From assembly GCF_001693335.1 (NCBI RefSeq), contig NZ_CP016503.1:992001-1056000 (forward strand): a stretch of DNA of 64,000 nucleotides. Direction: 5' to 3'. A program made the translations under genes and the position numbers. Below, piece after piece: positions 29,934 to 39,456 of this stretch (positions are counted from its first letter, which is position 1; every line of letters begins with the position of its first letter). Origin of the DNA: Helicobacter enhydrae (GTDB taxonomy: Bacteria > Campylobacterota > Campylobacteria > Campylobacterales > Helicobacteraceae). The notes beneath the pieces are model-generated. The model ran no database searches, was not told the DNA's origin, and worked only from the letters and a program-made list of their open reading frames with translations.

Positions 29934-30730
29934 TTTCCTGCCTCCTGCTTACTCTCGCGTTGTCCGAAAAAAGTCTCATAAGGATTTCTCTCCAAACGCT
30001 CAAGCAATGAATTTGCCTTGCCAAAGAAACGATCAACCTCGCTCAAACTCCCCTCTGCTTTCAAAATCAAAGGAGCCAAAATCGCACGCACATTGTAATC
30101 CCCTCTTTTGAGATTGCTATCAAAATGCTCGATGGCACGCATCATCACAATGCTCAAATCATCGATATTTTTACGCGTTGTTTCCAAATTGAGAGTGATT
30201 TGCTTGACTGCAGCAAGAAGCTCTTTGATGTCGCGTCCGCTCTCTTCATCAAGCATTGATTTGAAACCAGCCAACATTTCTTTGACATCTTCACTACTTT
30301 GCTCCACATTTTCAAAAATCCTCCCCATCAACCCCTGTCTGAAACACAAAACAGAGCCACTTGGCACCACTTCCCCATTGCCTTGAATCAAAGTCAAAAA
30401 TGTCGAGCCTGCCAACCCTTGAGTGTCTGTGCTCAAACACGCCCCGCTTCGGATCTTGATACCTTTATCAATCCTAAACCTCAACTCAATTTTGCTCATA
30501 TCATCAGGCTTGAAATCTACGCTATACACTTTGCCAATCGGTATGCCGTTGTAGCGAATCGGCGTATTCACCCCCACACCAGAAATCGCCTTTGAAGAAT
30601 AAAGCACATATTTATCATATTCATCATCATCAAAGCTTGTGCCACCAATCCACAAAATAAAACCAATCATCAAAATCACAATGGCTAAAAACAAGCCACC
30701 GATATACACAAAATTCACATTTCTTTCCAC
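29930..30730 (-). CDS. mlaD: MCE-domain lipid-binding protein MlaD
   Basis: 266 residues: N-terminal membrane anchor (about 8-28), a single MCE domain (about 38-115; SSKAISGVGVNTPIRYNGIPIG is the typical opening region, read as two parts), then a long helical C-terminal tail. MlaD rings bind phospholipid in the periplasm and pass it between the MlaFE transporter and outer partners. Located between mlaF and the lipoprotein gene. Confidence 0.9.
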   Translation of the reverse strand: MERNVNFVYIGGLFLAIVILMIGFILWIGGTSFDDDEYDKYVLYSSKAISGVGVNTPIRYNGIPIGKVYSVDFKPDDMSKIELRFRIDKGIKIRSGACLSTDTQGLAGSTFLTLIQGNGEVVPSGSVLCFRQGLMGRIFENVEQSSEDVKEMLAGFKSMLDEESGRDIKELLAAVKQITLNLETTRKNIDDLSIVMMRAIEHFDSNLKRGDYNVRAILAPLILKAEGSLSEVDRFFGKANSLLERLERNPYETFFGQRESKQEAGK

Positions 30731-30741
30731 ATAATTCTCCG

Positions 30742-31503
30742 TTAATTAGAATCATTGCTCCAGATTCTTGTGCCTCTTTGGCACAAAAACAATTCCCCAA
30801 CATTGCTTGAGTGCGTCATATTTTGCAAAGCACCATCAAAAACAATATGCTGTTTTTCCAACACAATAAAACGATCTAGGCAATCTTTGATCGAATCAAG
30901 ATCGTGTGTCACCATTACAATAGTAATCCCTAGTATCTCCCTAAGCTTCAAAATCAAGGCATCAAATTTCTCACTACTTGCAGGATCCAATCCACTTGTT
31001 GGCTCATCCAAAAACAAAATATCAGGACTCAAAGACAAAGCCCTAGCAAGGGCAACGCGTTTTTTCATTCCACCACTCAACTCATAAGGATAGAGCGTAT
31101 AGACTTTGGGAGATAGCCCCACAAGAGAGAGCCACATTTTGGAATTTTCATCAATCATTTTTTGAGGATATGAGGAATACTCTTTGAGCAAAACGCCTAC
31201 ATTTTCTAGCACACTCATCGAGCTAAAAAGTGCTCCAAACTGAAACAAGACTCCACAGCGTCTCAAAATCTTTTCTCTTTGCAAGATTTTTGCAAACACA
31301 ACATCCTCTCCAAAAAGCAAAATCTCGCCACTGACCACAGGATTGAGACACAAAATACTTCTAAGCAGAGTGCTTTTGCCACTCCCACTCCCACCCAAAA
31401 TCCCAAAAATCTCCCCCTTTTGCACCTCAAAACTAATATCATTGTGGATAATGTCTTGCTGATAGGCAGTGATTAGATTCTTGACCTCAAGCACACCACT
31501 CAT
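30742..31503 (-). CDS. mlaF: Lipid-transport ABC ATPase MlaF
   Basis: 253 residues. Walker A GGSGSGKSTLL (about 36-46), Q-loop LFQFGALFSS with the F-G-A-L-F sequence typical of MlaF, signature LSGGMKKRVALARAL, Walker B ILFLDEPTSGLDP, switch His in MVTHDLDS. It energises the MlaE permease. It overlaps mlaE by 4 bases and precedes mlaD by 11 bases. Confidence 0.94.
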   Translation of the reverse strand: MSGVLEVKNLITAYQQDIIHNDISFEVQKGEIFGILGGSGSGKSTLLRSILCLNPVVSGEILLFGEDVVFAKILQREKILRRCGVLFQFGALFSSMSVLENVGVLLKEYSSYPQKMIDENSKMWLSLVGLSPKVYTLYPYELSGGMKKRVALARALSLSPDILFLDEPTSGLDPASSEKFDALILKLREILGITIVMVTHDLDSIKDCLDRFIVLEKQHIVFDGALQNMTHSSNVGELFLCQRGTRIWSNDSN

Positions 31504-32585
31504 ACATCAAACCTTGTAAAAATCACAGAAAACAACGCATTGAGTGCAATAATCCAAAACAACGCATTGACCACACTAATCGTCGTATAGTTGCCCACAG
31601 ATTGCGTATCTCCGCGAATCTCAAAACCTCGATAGCACCCGACAATCGCGATAGCAGCACCAAAAAATGGGGCTTTGATCACGCCAATCCACATGTGCAT
31701 CATCCCCACATTCTCATAAAAACGCTCGACATATTGCGAAAAAGTAATGCCCGTTTGCCACATAATCACCAAGGCACTTGCAAAAAGTGAAGCAAAATCT
31801 GCCACAAAAACAAGCAAAGGCATCCCAATAATAAGAGCCAAAAAGCGAGGCAAAACGATGAATCTAAACCAATCAAAACCCATTGTTTTCATCGCATCAA
31901 GCTCTTCGGTGATTCGCATCACTCCAATCTGAGCGGTATAGCTTGAAGCACTGCGTCCAGCAATCACTAGTGCCAAAATAAATGGACCCATCTCACGCAA
32001 TGCAAGTTTTGCCATCGTTTCAACACTCACAATCCCAGCCCCCATTTTTTGCAACTGCAACACTCCTTGCACACTAATAGCTGCACTGACAATGAAACAA
32101 GTGCTCAAGCCAATGGGCAATGCACGAAATGCAGAATGATTGAGATGGTATAGCAATGCCCTAAAACGCAACAAAGATGGGTGCAACAATGTCATCAGCA
32201 AACTAGACACCAGATTGCCAAAAAAATCCAAAAAATTAAGGAAGCCATCAAAAGTCGCATAGACTTTTTTGCCAATCTCTGTGACTAGATTTGATTTGGC
32301 AACCCCTGTTTGTTGCGTCAAATTTGCCTTTTGAGAAGTCGCCAATGCAAACATCTCTAGAAACTCCTCTTGAGCATTCACCACCTCATAGGGCAGTTGC
32401 ATTTCTTGAAAAAACGAATCCAAATACACCACAAAAGAAAAATCCATCTTTTCAATCTTGGCACAATCAAGCAACACCTGCTCGTATTGTTCAAAGTCTT
32501 TTTGATTCAAAGGAGTGAAGGTATCATAATCACAAACACCCTCGAAGTGCAAAGTCATCACTTTGGCACAAACAGAAGTCCTCAT
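31500..32585 (-). CDS. mlaE: Lipid-transport ABC permease MlaE with N-terminal STAS-like domain
   Basis: 361 residues. The C-terminal 250 form the MlaE/YrbE permease: ALPIGLSTCFIVSAAISVQG, then REMGPFILALVIAGRSASSYTAQIG-type coupling segment, EELDAMKTMGF and RGFEIRGDTQSVG. The first 110 or so residues are hydrophilic with an alternating strand/helix pattern like a STAS domain, so a MlaB-like subunit appears fused to the permease. The start codon directly abuts the glmS stop (TAA-ATG). Confidence 0.88.
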   Translation of the reverse strand: MRTSVCAKVMTLHFEGVCDYDTFTPLNQKDFEQYEQVLLDCAKIEKMDFSFVVYLDSFFQEMQLPYEVVNAQEEFLEMFALATSQKANLTQQTGVAKSNLVTEIGKKVYATFDGFLNFLDFFGNLVSSLLMTLLHPSLLRFRALLYHLNHSAFRALPIGLSTCFIVSAAISVQGVLQLQKMGAGIVSVETMAKLALREMGPFILALVIAGRSASSYTAQIGVMRITEELDAMKTMGFDWFRFIVLPRFLALIIGMPLLVFVADFASLFASALVIMWQTGITFSQYVERFYENVGMMHMWIGVIKAPFFGAAIAIVGCYRGFEIRGDTQSVGNYTTISVVNALFWIIALNALFSVIFTRFDV

Positions 32586-34373
32586 TTATTCTACCGTCAC
32601 GCTTTTTGCGAGATTTCTAGGCATATCCACATCATTACCCAAACGCACTGCAACTTCAAGTGCAAAAAGTTGCAATACAACCATCATAGAAAAAAATTCC
32701 TCCATATAATGCTTACACGGATTGATATAAATCATATCATCTGCCCCCTCAAACTCCACAGCACTCACTGCACAAATCGTAGCATCTCTTGCACTCAACT
32801 CCTCTGCATTGCTTTTGATTTTCTCATACAGCAAATGTTGAGGCATCAAAGCCACTGTAAAAAGCTCAGAATCAGCTAGAGCAATAGGTCCGTGCTTCAT
32901 TTCGCCACTAGGATACCCTTCTGCGTGTAGATAACTAATTTCCTTGAGTTTGAGTGCAGATTCTAAAGCTAGAGGATAAAACACATCACGACCTATGAAA
33001 AAGAATCCATGTCCGTGCAAATAACGCTTGGAGATTCTACGAATTTTGTCGTGAATCTTTGGACATACTTCTGTCTTTTTTGCACTTGAAATCATTGTTT
33101 CTATGTATTTTTGGACTTCATTATCGCTGAGCGTATGACGCAATTTCCCCAGATAGCAACTCATCATCCAAAGCACCATCACCTGCGTTGCAAAAGCCTT
33201 GGTAGAAGCAACGCCTTTTTCGATCCCAGCACGCGTGAGCAATACCTCATCACACTCACGCACAATCGAGCTATTATCGACATTGCAAATCGCCAAAGTC
33301 TTGCTACCAAACGATTTGGCAAATTTGATGGCTTCCAAAGTGTCAAGGGTTTCTCCACTTTGTGAAATTGCGACAAACAACGCATCACTTGCAATCATCG
33401 GTGAGGCATAGCGAAATTCACTTGCAATCACAACGCTTGTCTTGATTTTGGCATAACGTTCCAACAGATATTTCCCAACCATTGCGGCGTGATAGCTCGT
33501 CCCACACGCACACAAAACAATCTCTTGGACAGATTGAAAAAAGCTAGAATCAATATCATCAAGAGCGATAGATCCACCATTTGCACGCCCCATCATACAT
33601 TCAAGCAAAACACTGCTTTGCTCATAAATTTCTTTTTCCATAAAATAACGGAAGCCCTCTTTTTGTGCATAGCTTTTGTCTTGATCTAGTTTTTGCAATG
33701 GCACAAGAGCCCCGAAGTTGCTCTCATCGATATACCCCACACTGCCGTCATTGAGATAACAAACCTCATCAGCATAGCCAATCAAAGGAGCATCAGAACT
33801 TGCAAAATACACGCCATTTTGCCCTCGTCCGATAATGAGAGGCGATGAGTTTTTGGCATAGAAAATACGATTGGGGGATTTTTTGGTGATTAGCAAAATC
33901 GCATAAGCCCCCCTAAGTTCAGCGATGGTGCTCTCAAATGCTTCAAATACCTCAAGCCCCTCTTTAAGCTTCTCTTCAAACAGATGGACAATCACCTCTG
34001 TGTCTGTTTGGGAGATGAAACGATGCCCCTTTTTCTCCAACTCTTCGCGGATTTGCTTGTGATTTTCGATGATTCCATTATGAATCACACTGCTAAAATC
34101 AGCGATATGAGGATGTGCATTGGCTTCTGTAGGTTTTCCGTGTGTTGCCCATCGCGTATGCCCAATCGCAACTCCAAAACCACTCGAAGTAAAATCTTTG
34201 CATTTATTCACGAGATTTTCAAGTCTTCCTACGGCTTTGAATACGCTCAACTCGCCATCTGTCAATACAGACATCCCTGCACTATCATATCCGCGATATT
34301 CCAATTCCTTCAAACCATTGAAAACAAAATCTTTTTTTTCTGCATTGCCGATATAACCTACGATTCCGCACAT
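32586..34373 (-). CDS. glmS: Glutamine-fructose-6-phosphate aminotransferase (isomerising)
   Basis: 595 residues from the ATG at 34373, which leaves Cys2 as the mature N-terminal nucleophile (MCGIVGYIG); an upstream in-frame GTG would destroy this. Glutaminase domain 1-240 with GHTRWATHG and HNGIIENH; two SIS domains with CGTSYHAAMVGKY and SQSGETLDTLEA; C-terminus DVDMPRNLAKSVTVE. It makes glucosamine-6-P, the entry to UDP-GlcNAc for wall and LPS. Confidence 0.96.
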   Translation of the reverse strand: MCGIVGYIGNAEKKDFVFNGLKELEYRGYDSAGMSVLTDGELSVFKAVGRLENLVNKCKDFTSSGFGVAIGHTRWATHGKPTEANAHPHIADFSSVIHNGIIENHKQIREELEKKGHRFISQTDTEVIVHLFEEKLKEGLEVFEAFESTIAELRGAYAILLITKKSPNRIFYAKNSSPLIIGRGQNGVYFASSDAPLIGYADEVCYLNDGSVGYIDESNFGALVPLQKLDQDKSYAQKEGFRYFMEKEIYEQSSVLLECMMGRANGGSIALDDIDSSFFQSVQEIVLCACGTSYHAAMVGKYLLERYAKIKTSVVIASEFRYASPMIASDALFVAISQSGETLDTLEAIKFAKSFGSKTLAICNVDNSSIVRECDEVLLTRAGIEKGVASTKAFATQVMVLWMMSCYLGKLRHTLSDNEVQKYIETMISSAKKTEVCPKIHDKIRRISKRYLHGHGFFFIGRDVFYPLALESALKLKEISYLHAEGYPSGEMKHGPIALADSELFTVALMPQHLLYEKIKSNAEELSARDATICAVSAVEFEGADDMIYINPCKHYMEEFFSMMVVLQLFALEVAVRLGNDVDMPRNLAKSVTVE

Positions 34374-34494
34374 AGCCACACCTTCACTTGTTTTGGGATA
34401 TTTTATCCAAATTATAAAAAGAATGCTCCAACATTAAAGCAATAAACAAAGATTCCATTAAGAAATTAAATTGACTTGGCACAACTCTGCAAAA
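34374..34494. other. glmS upstream region
   Basis: AT-rich intergenic region of about 120 bases between the ileS terminator and glmS. It contains a TATAAT-like sequence on the minus strand and should hold the glmS promoter. No glmS ribozyme-like sequence is seen. Confidence 0.4.
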
Positions 34495-34512
34495 TGCCTA
34501 TGATCATAGGCA
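34491..34512 (-). terminator. Probable intrinsic terminator after ileS
   Basis: The 18-base perfect palindrome TGCCTATGATCATAGGCA (34495-34512) can form a 7-bp stem with a GATC loop, followed on the minus strand by TTTT. It lies one base beyond the ileS stop codon. The T run is short, so termination may be partial. Confidence 0.65.
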
Positions 34513-34513
34513 C

Positions 34514-37249
34514 TCAATGAGAAACGATCTCATTGCATCTTTTGCACAATGTTTCTTCATCAAGAGAGAGATATTGCCAACAACGAGGACATTTGGAAGC
34601 ATTGACGCGATATAGCTCAAAACTTTTGCCACAAGCCTCAAAGCCTCCGAGTTTTTCACCATTTCCTACTTGTGCCACACTTGAAACAATCAACCATTGT
34701 GCCATCTCTGCAAAATCATATTCTCCCACCACTTCAATCTCAAGAGAATTCTTGATCTTGCCCTCTTTTTTGAGATGATCCAAAGCCACCTCAAAAGCAT
34801 TTTTGATTTCTAGCAATTCTTGGAAATTTGCCTTGTTCTCACCAGCAAATCGATGACTAGGACGCTTGAGGTCAAAAACACTCTCCACCTTGCCCCCATC
34901 AGTGATCGCTCCACTTGCATATCTGATTGCCTCATCAGCCGTATAGGTCAGAATCGGTGCGATACAGGCTAACAATTCTTGTGCGATATAACTCATCACA
35001 GCAAGTTTTGCCTTGCGTCCCTCATTTTCAACACTATCACAATACAGACTATCTTTGCAAAGCTCCAAATAGATTCCACTTAGCTCATTGGTCAAAAAAT
35101 TCTGCAAAACTCCAAGTCCTCTGACAAAATCAAACTCTTCAAAATCTGCCCAAATAGCATCAAAAGTTTTGCGTGCAACTTGATAAATCCACAAATCAAT
35201 CTCAAAAAGTTTGGTGCCATAATCAAGGTTTTCACATTCCCCAACATTTGCAAGCAAAAAGCGTAGAGTGTTGCGAATCTTGCGATAAGTTTCTCCAACT
35301 TGAGCCAAAATCGCCTCAGAAGTTCTGATGTCATTTTGGTAATCACTACTTGCCACCCAAAGCCTCACGATCTCGCTTCCAAACTTTTTGAGCAATGCTT
35401 CTGGTGCCACCACATTGCCCAAACTTTTGCTCTGTTTTCTACCTTTTTCATCGACGCAAAACCCGTGTGTCAAGACCTTTTTGAATGGTGCTTTGTGATT
35501 AATCGCACAAGAGAGCAACAAAGAGCTTTGGAACCACCCACGATGCTGATCGCTCCCCTCCAAATACAAATCTGCCGGATAATTCCCTGCATTATATTCA
35601 TCACTCTCTAGCACCGCTCTCCAAGTGCTTCCACTATCAAACCAGACATCTAAAATGTCCAAACTTTTTTCAAATTCATCAGCCCTTGCTTGATAAGTCG
35701 TTGGCAACAACTCTGCATTGCTCTTACTCCACCACGCATCACACCCCTCTTTGGCAAAAATATTCTCAATATGTCGCAACACTTCATCATCCAAAAGCAC
35801 CTCTCCACTTGTTTTATGGATGAAAAATGCGATTGGCACACCCCAATCCCTTTGACGCGAAATACACCAATCTGGACGCCCTTCAATCATAGATCTTAGA
35901 CGATTCTCTCCGCTTGTAGGATAAAACTTGATGTTTTGGATTTCCTCCAAAGCAACTTCCCTCAATGTTTTGCCTTCGAAATAAGGCTCATCCATCAAAA
36001 TAAACCACTGCGTTGTTGCCCTAAAGATAACAGGTTTGTGTGTCCTCCAACAATGTGGATAAGAATGGCGGATTTGTTGATGTTTCAATAGCGAATCTCC
36101 CAACAGAGCTATAACATCGTTTTGGGCTTCAAAAATATTGCGTCCCAAAAATTCTTTGGGCAAAAGAGACAAGCTGATAATCAAATCATTATAACAACCC
36201 TTCTCATCAACTGGCACAAGTGTAGGAAGTCCATATTTCAACCCCACACGATAGTCCTCCTCGCCGTGTCCTGTCGCAGTATGCACGCAACCCGTGCCAT
36301 CTTCTGTGCTTACATGATCTCCCAAAATAATCAAACTTTCACAACCATTCAATGGATTTGTCGCAATCAGTCCTTCCAAATCACTAGAATTTAATTCAGC
36401 AAGGATCTCTCCACTCAAAACCCCTGATTCTTCCAAAGAAGCTAGAAGCTCTTTGGCAACAAGATAGCCTTGAGCATTGAGGACATATAGAGTGTTAGGC
36501 TTCAAAGCAATGGCAACATTGGCAGGCAAAGTCCAAGGTGTCGTCGTCCAAATCACCAATGCGATTTTTGAGAGATTGAGTTTCTTTTTTGATTCAGCAT
36601 TCAATTCAAAAGCAACAAATACAGAATCACTTGTTTTTTCTTCATACTCTACTTCTGCCTCTGCCAACGCACTCTCTGCTGCCCAACTCCAATAGATAGG
36701 CTTGTAGCGTTGTGCCAAAAGCTTATTTTTGGCAACCTCGCACAATGCTTTGTAAATCTCTGTTTCAAATGCAAAATCCATTGTTTTGTAAGGGCGTTTA
36801 AAATCCCCTAAAACCCCCAAAGCCTGAAACTCTTGTGATTGTATTCCTACAAACTCCTCTGCCCATTGACGACACATTTTGCGAAATTCAGGCTTAGGCA
36901 AAGTGTCTTTTTTGGCTTTTGTGATTTTTTTCTCTACCTGCTGTTCAATTGGCAAGCCGTGGCAATCCCAACCCGGTGTATAAAACGGAAGTTTGCCTTG
37001 GAAATAATTGACCTTTATGATCATATCTTTGAGGATTTTATTGACGGCGTGTCCGATATGCAAATGTCCATTTGCATAAGGGGGACCATCATGCAGTGTA
37101 AATCCTTCACACTCTTGTCTTTTTTGTTGCATCAAGGCGAAGCAATTTTCTTCTTGCCATTTTTGATAAACCAGAGGTTCATTAACGGGGAGATTGCCTC
37201 TCATTGGGAAATCTGTCTTGGGGAGTTTCATCGTATCTTTGTAATCCAT
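34514..37249 (-). CDS. ileS: Isoleucyl-tRNA synthetase
   Basis: 911 residues from the ATG at 37249 (MDYKDTMKLP); the upstream extension is not conserved. Class I signature HLHIGHA in DGPPYANGHLHIGH near residue 60, KQSKSLGN as the KMSKS motif, connective editing domain between, and a C-terminal zinc site CPRCWQYLSLDEETLCKRC. A bacterial-type enzyme of normal length, charging tRNA-Ile. Confidence 0.96.
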   Translation of the reverse strand: MDYKDTMKLPKTDFPMRGNLPVNEPLVYQKWQEENCFALMQQKRQECEGFTLHDGPPYANGHLHIGHAVNKILKDMIIKVNYFQGKLPFYTPGWDCHGLPIEQQVEKKITKAKKDTLPKPEFRKMCRQWAEEFVGIQSQEFQALGVLGDFKRPYKTMDFAFETEIYKALCEVAKNKLLAQRYKPIYWSWAAESALAEAEVEYEEKTSDSVFVAFELNAESKKKLNLSKIALVIWTTTPWTLPANVAIALKPNTLYVLNAQGYLVAKELLASLEESGVLSGEILAELNSSDLEGLIATNPLNGCESLIILGDHVSTEDGTGCVHTATGHGEEDYRVGLKYGLPTLVPVDEKGCYNDLIISLSLLPKEFLGRNIFEAQNDVIALLGDSLLKHQQIRHSYPHCWRTHKPVIFRATTQWFILMDEPYFEGKTLREVALEEIQNIKFYPTSGENRLRSMIEGRPDWCISRQRDWGVPIAFFIHKTSGEVLLDDEVLRHIENIFAKEGCDAWWSKSNAELLPTTYQARADEFEKSLDILDVWFDSGSTWRAVLESDEYNAGNYPADLYLEGSDQHRGWFQSSLLLSCAINHKAPFKKVLTHGFCVDEKGRKQSKSLGNVVAPEALLKKFGSEIVRLWVASSDYQNDIRTSEAILAQVGETYRKIRNTLRFLLANVGECENLDYGTKLFEIDLWIYQVARKTFDAIWADFEEFDFVRGLGVLQNFLTNELSGIYLELCKDSLYCDSVENEGRKAKLAVMSYIAQELLACIAPILTYTADEAIRYASGAITDGGKVESVFDLKRPSHRFAGENKANFQELLEIKNAFEVALDHLKKEGKIKNSLEIEVVGEYDFAEMAQWLIVSSVAQVGNGEKLGGFEACGKSFELYRVNASKCPRCWQYLSLDEETLCKRCNEIVSH

Positions 37250-37332
37250 CTCTACATTTCCTATCTCATAATTTGATGATTTCATTGCATCTAAGTCACA
37301 AGATTCTATCAAAACTCAAATAAAATTACTAT

Positions 37333-37872
37333 TTATCGCTCAATGCGTCTGGATTTGTTGATTTTCTGAAATATTTTATAAACCAAAACACAAACAACAA
37401 TGCTACCCACAACGATATGCGATGTTTTCACGACTTTTTGAATCGCAATAATATGCAAAAAACCAAAAAACACACAAAGCATCACAACAAAAACCAATGA
37501 TGGATAAAACTTCCCTGCAAAAGAAAAGCCTCCCAAAATGACAAAACCAATCAAACAAATCAACCCAAAATAAAGATAATATTTTTGGCTCAACTCTTCA
37601 AGCATTCCTACAAAATCAAAATAAAAATCAAAATACACAAATACACTCAAGTGCAAAATCGCAAACACCAAAGCAATCAATCCCCAAAAGCGACCATTAG
37701 GCAAAATCAACCCACCCAACAAACACGCAAAACTCAACCAACCGCTCCAAAAATACAAGGGTTTCAGTGGATCTACATAATCAAAAATCCATTTTTGCTC
37801 TACCGCATAAGCCAAACCAAATACGAGCCAAAAACACAAAAAGACCCATAGATTTGTCGCGATTTTATACAT
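37333..37872 (-). CDS. msrQ: Heme-binding membrane subunit MsrQ (YedZ family)
   Basis: 179 residues, about six hydrophobic helices with histidines in helices (AILHLSVF, FGFLHIIA, KTSHIVVG) suitable for b-type heme. It passes electrons from the respiratory chain to the periplasmic methionine sulfoxide reductase MsrP, encoded directly upstream with a 1-base gap. Shorter than some YedZ proteins but apparently complete. Confidence 0.85.
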   Translation of the reverse strand: MYKIATNLWVFLCFWLVFGLAYAVEQKWIFDYVDPLKPLYFWSGWLSFACLLGGLILPNGRFWGLIALVFAILHLSVFVYFDFYFDFVGMLEELSQKYYLYFGLICLIGFVILGGFSFAGKFYPSLVFVVMLCVFFGFLHIIAIQKVVKTSHIVVGSIVVCVLVYKIFQKINKSRRIER

Positions 37873-37873
37873 C

Positions 37874-38770
37874 TCAATATAACTCTTTGGGATTCATTCC
37901 CTCATACAAATGTCCAACTTCATCTGCATATCCATTGAGATAGAGGGTTTTTTGTCTGCCTCTCTCTCCGATGACGCGTTCATAAGCTTGTGACCATCGT
38001 GGATGAGGTAAGTTCGGATTGACATTGGCATAAAAGCCATATTCTCTAGAATTTTGTTTCTCCCAAGTTGAGATGGGACGCTCACTGACAAGTTCGATTT
38101 TGGCGATTGATTTAATCCATTTAAATCCATATTTCCAAGGCACAACCAAGCGAATCGGTGCTCCATTTTGAGGCAGAAGTCTTTTGCCATACATTCCCAC
38201 AGCCAAAATACTCAAAGGGTGGTTTGCCTCATCAAGCCTTAAGCCCTCAACATAAGGAAAATCTATAGAAGCAAAAAAAGAATTTTGAGCGGGAAATTGT
38301 TTGGGATCATAAAGAGTGGTGAATTTTACATATTTTGCTTTTTGTGTGGGTTGGACCATCGCTAACAACTCTCGCAATTCAAACCCAATCCAAGGAATAG
38401 TCATACTCCAAGCCTCAACGCATCTTAGGCGATAAACCCTCTCTTGAAGTTTGACTTTGCCTAGCAAATCTTGTAGTTCGATATGCAAAGGCTTCTTGAC
38501 TTCGCCAGTGATACTCAATGTCCAAGGTTTGGGGTTAAAACTCTTTGCATTTTTCTTTGGATCGCTTTTGCCAAAGCCAAATTCATAAAAATTATTATAA
38601 CTTGTCGCATCTTGTTCGCTTGTAAGCTTCATATCCACATTTTGTGGCAAATAATTAAGTGGTGGAAGCACTTCTGCTAACAATGATTCTAACAATAATG
38701 GACTCACTAGTGTCCCAACTCCAAGCTTCATAAACTTGCGTCGCTGATGAAATAAAAATTCAGGTGTCAT
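37874..38770 (-). CDS. msrP: Periplasmic protein-methionine-sulfoxide reductase MsrP (molybdoenzyme)
   Basis: 298 residues. A twin-arginine signal ([17 protein letters not shown]) sends the folded protein to the periplasm. The molybdopterin-binding cysteine is Cys117 in [38 protein letters not shown] is also conserved. It repairs oxidised methionine in envelope proteins together with MsrQ. The pair is absent from H. pylori as far as I know but occurs in Campylobacter. Confidence 0.92.
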   Translation of the reverse strand: MTPEFLFHQRRKFMKLGVGTLVSPLLLESLLAEVLPPLNYLPQNVDMKLTSEQDATSYNNFYEFGFGKSDPKKNAKSFNPKPWTLSITGEVKKPLHIELQDLLGKVKLQERVYRLRCVEAWSMTIPWIGFELRELLAMVQPTQKAKYVKFTTLYDPKQFPAQNSFFASIDFPYVEGLRLDEANHPLSILAVGMYGKRLLPQNGAPIRLVVPWKYGFKWIKSIAKIELVSERPISTWEKQNSREYGFYANVNPNLPHPRWSQAYERVIGERGRQKTLYLNGYADEVGHLYEGMNPKELY

Positions 38771-38829
38771 TTTTAAGCCTTTGATTTAAATCTCACTAGA
38801 TTAACCTAAAAACTACACAAAAAAGAAAC

Positions 38830-39456
38830 TCACTCCAAAATATCTTGATGTTTTTGATAAACAATCACACCTGTTGGTGCATCAGCTTCCAAAGCAAAGC
38901 TATTCTGACTTGCCTCATTGAGTGATCCCATAAACAAATGAGACAAACAAAGACGCTTTAGAGGATATTTCAAGCCTCTTGAGCTCAGTGGCATAGTGGG
39001 CGTGAGAGAAAAAAGTGAAATTTGCTGACCAATGGAGGTGGGGATTTCAAACGGCGTAAAATAGATGCCAAAGATTCCAAAATCGCTTTTGATTTTTATG
39101 TTTTTGCAATACTGATAATAATGCTGCAATAAAAAAATATTGGCGATACTATGATCCTCGCGTTTGCCCGTAGCACCCAAAATAACAAACTCATCTCCCC
39201 CCTGTTGCAACCCATAAAAAAAAGCCTTGGACAAGTCATTGCTCTCTTGCTCTTGAATGTGAATCGTTGGATATTGATGTTTGAGTGCAGGAGGAATGCT
39301 ATCTAGATCCCCCACCACCACATCTGGACTAATCTCAAGTTGATGTAAATGTCTCACTGCCCCATCACAAGCAATCAAAAAGGGAGCATTTTGCAATTCC
39401 CAAAGCAGCTCTTTGCGTTTGGGGAACTCTCCATTAGCCAAAATTACGATTTTCAT
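38830..39456 (-). CDS. thiN: Thiamine pyrophosphokinase
   Basis: 208 residues from the ATG at 39456, which overlaps the pnuT stop by one base (TGATG); the much longer open frame is antisense-like noise over pnuT. TPK motifs: FLIACDGAVRHLHQL, DVVVGDLDSIPP (metal and ATP binding), NDLSKAF and LGATGKREDHSIAN. It converts thiamine to thiamine pyrophosphate. Paired with the upstream PnuT-like transporter, it makes a thiamine import-and-trap unit. Confidence 0.9.
   Translation of the reverse strand: MKIVILANGEFPKRKELLWELQNAPFLIACDGAVRHLHQLEISPDVVVGDLDSIPPALKHQYPTIHIQEQESNDLSKAFFYGLQQGGDEFVILGATGKREDHSIANIFLLQHYYQYCKNIKIKSDFGIFGIYFTPFEIPTSIGQQISLFSLTPTMPLSSRGLKYPLKRLCLSHLFMGSLNEASQNSFALEADAPTGVIVYQKHQDILE

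Noticed and set aside
34374-34494. glmS ribozyme upstream of glmS
   Set aside because: The gap is short and AT-rich without the conserved ribozyme core; the ribozyme is known mainly from Firmicutes.
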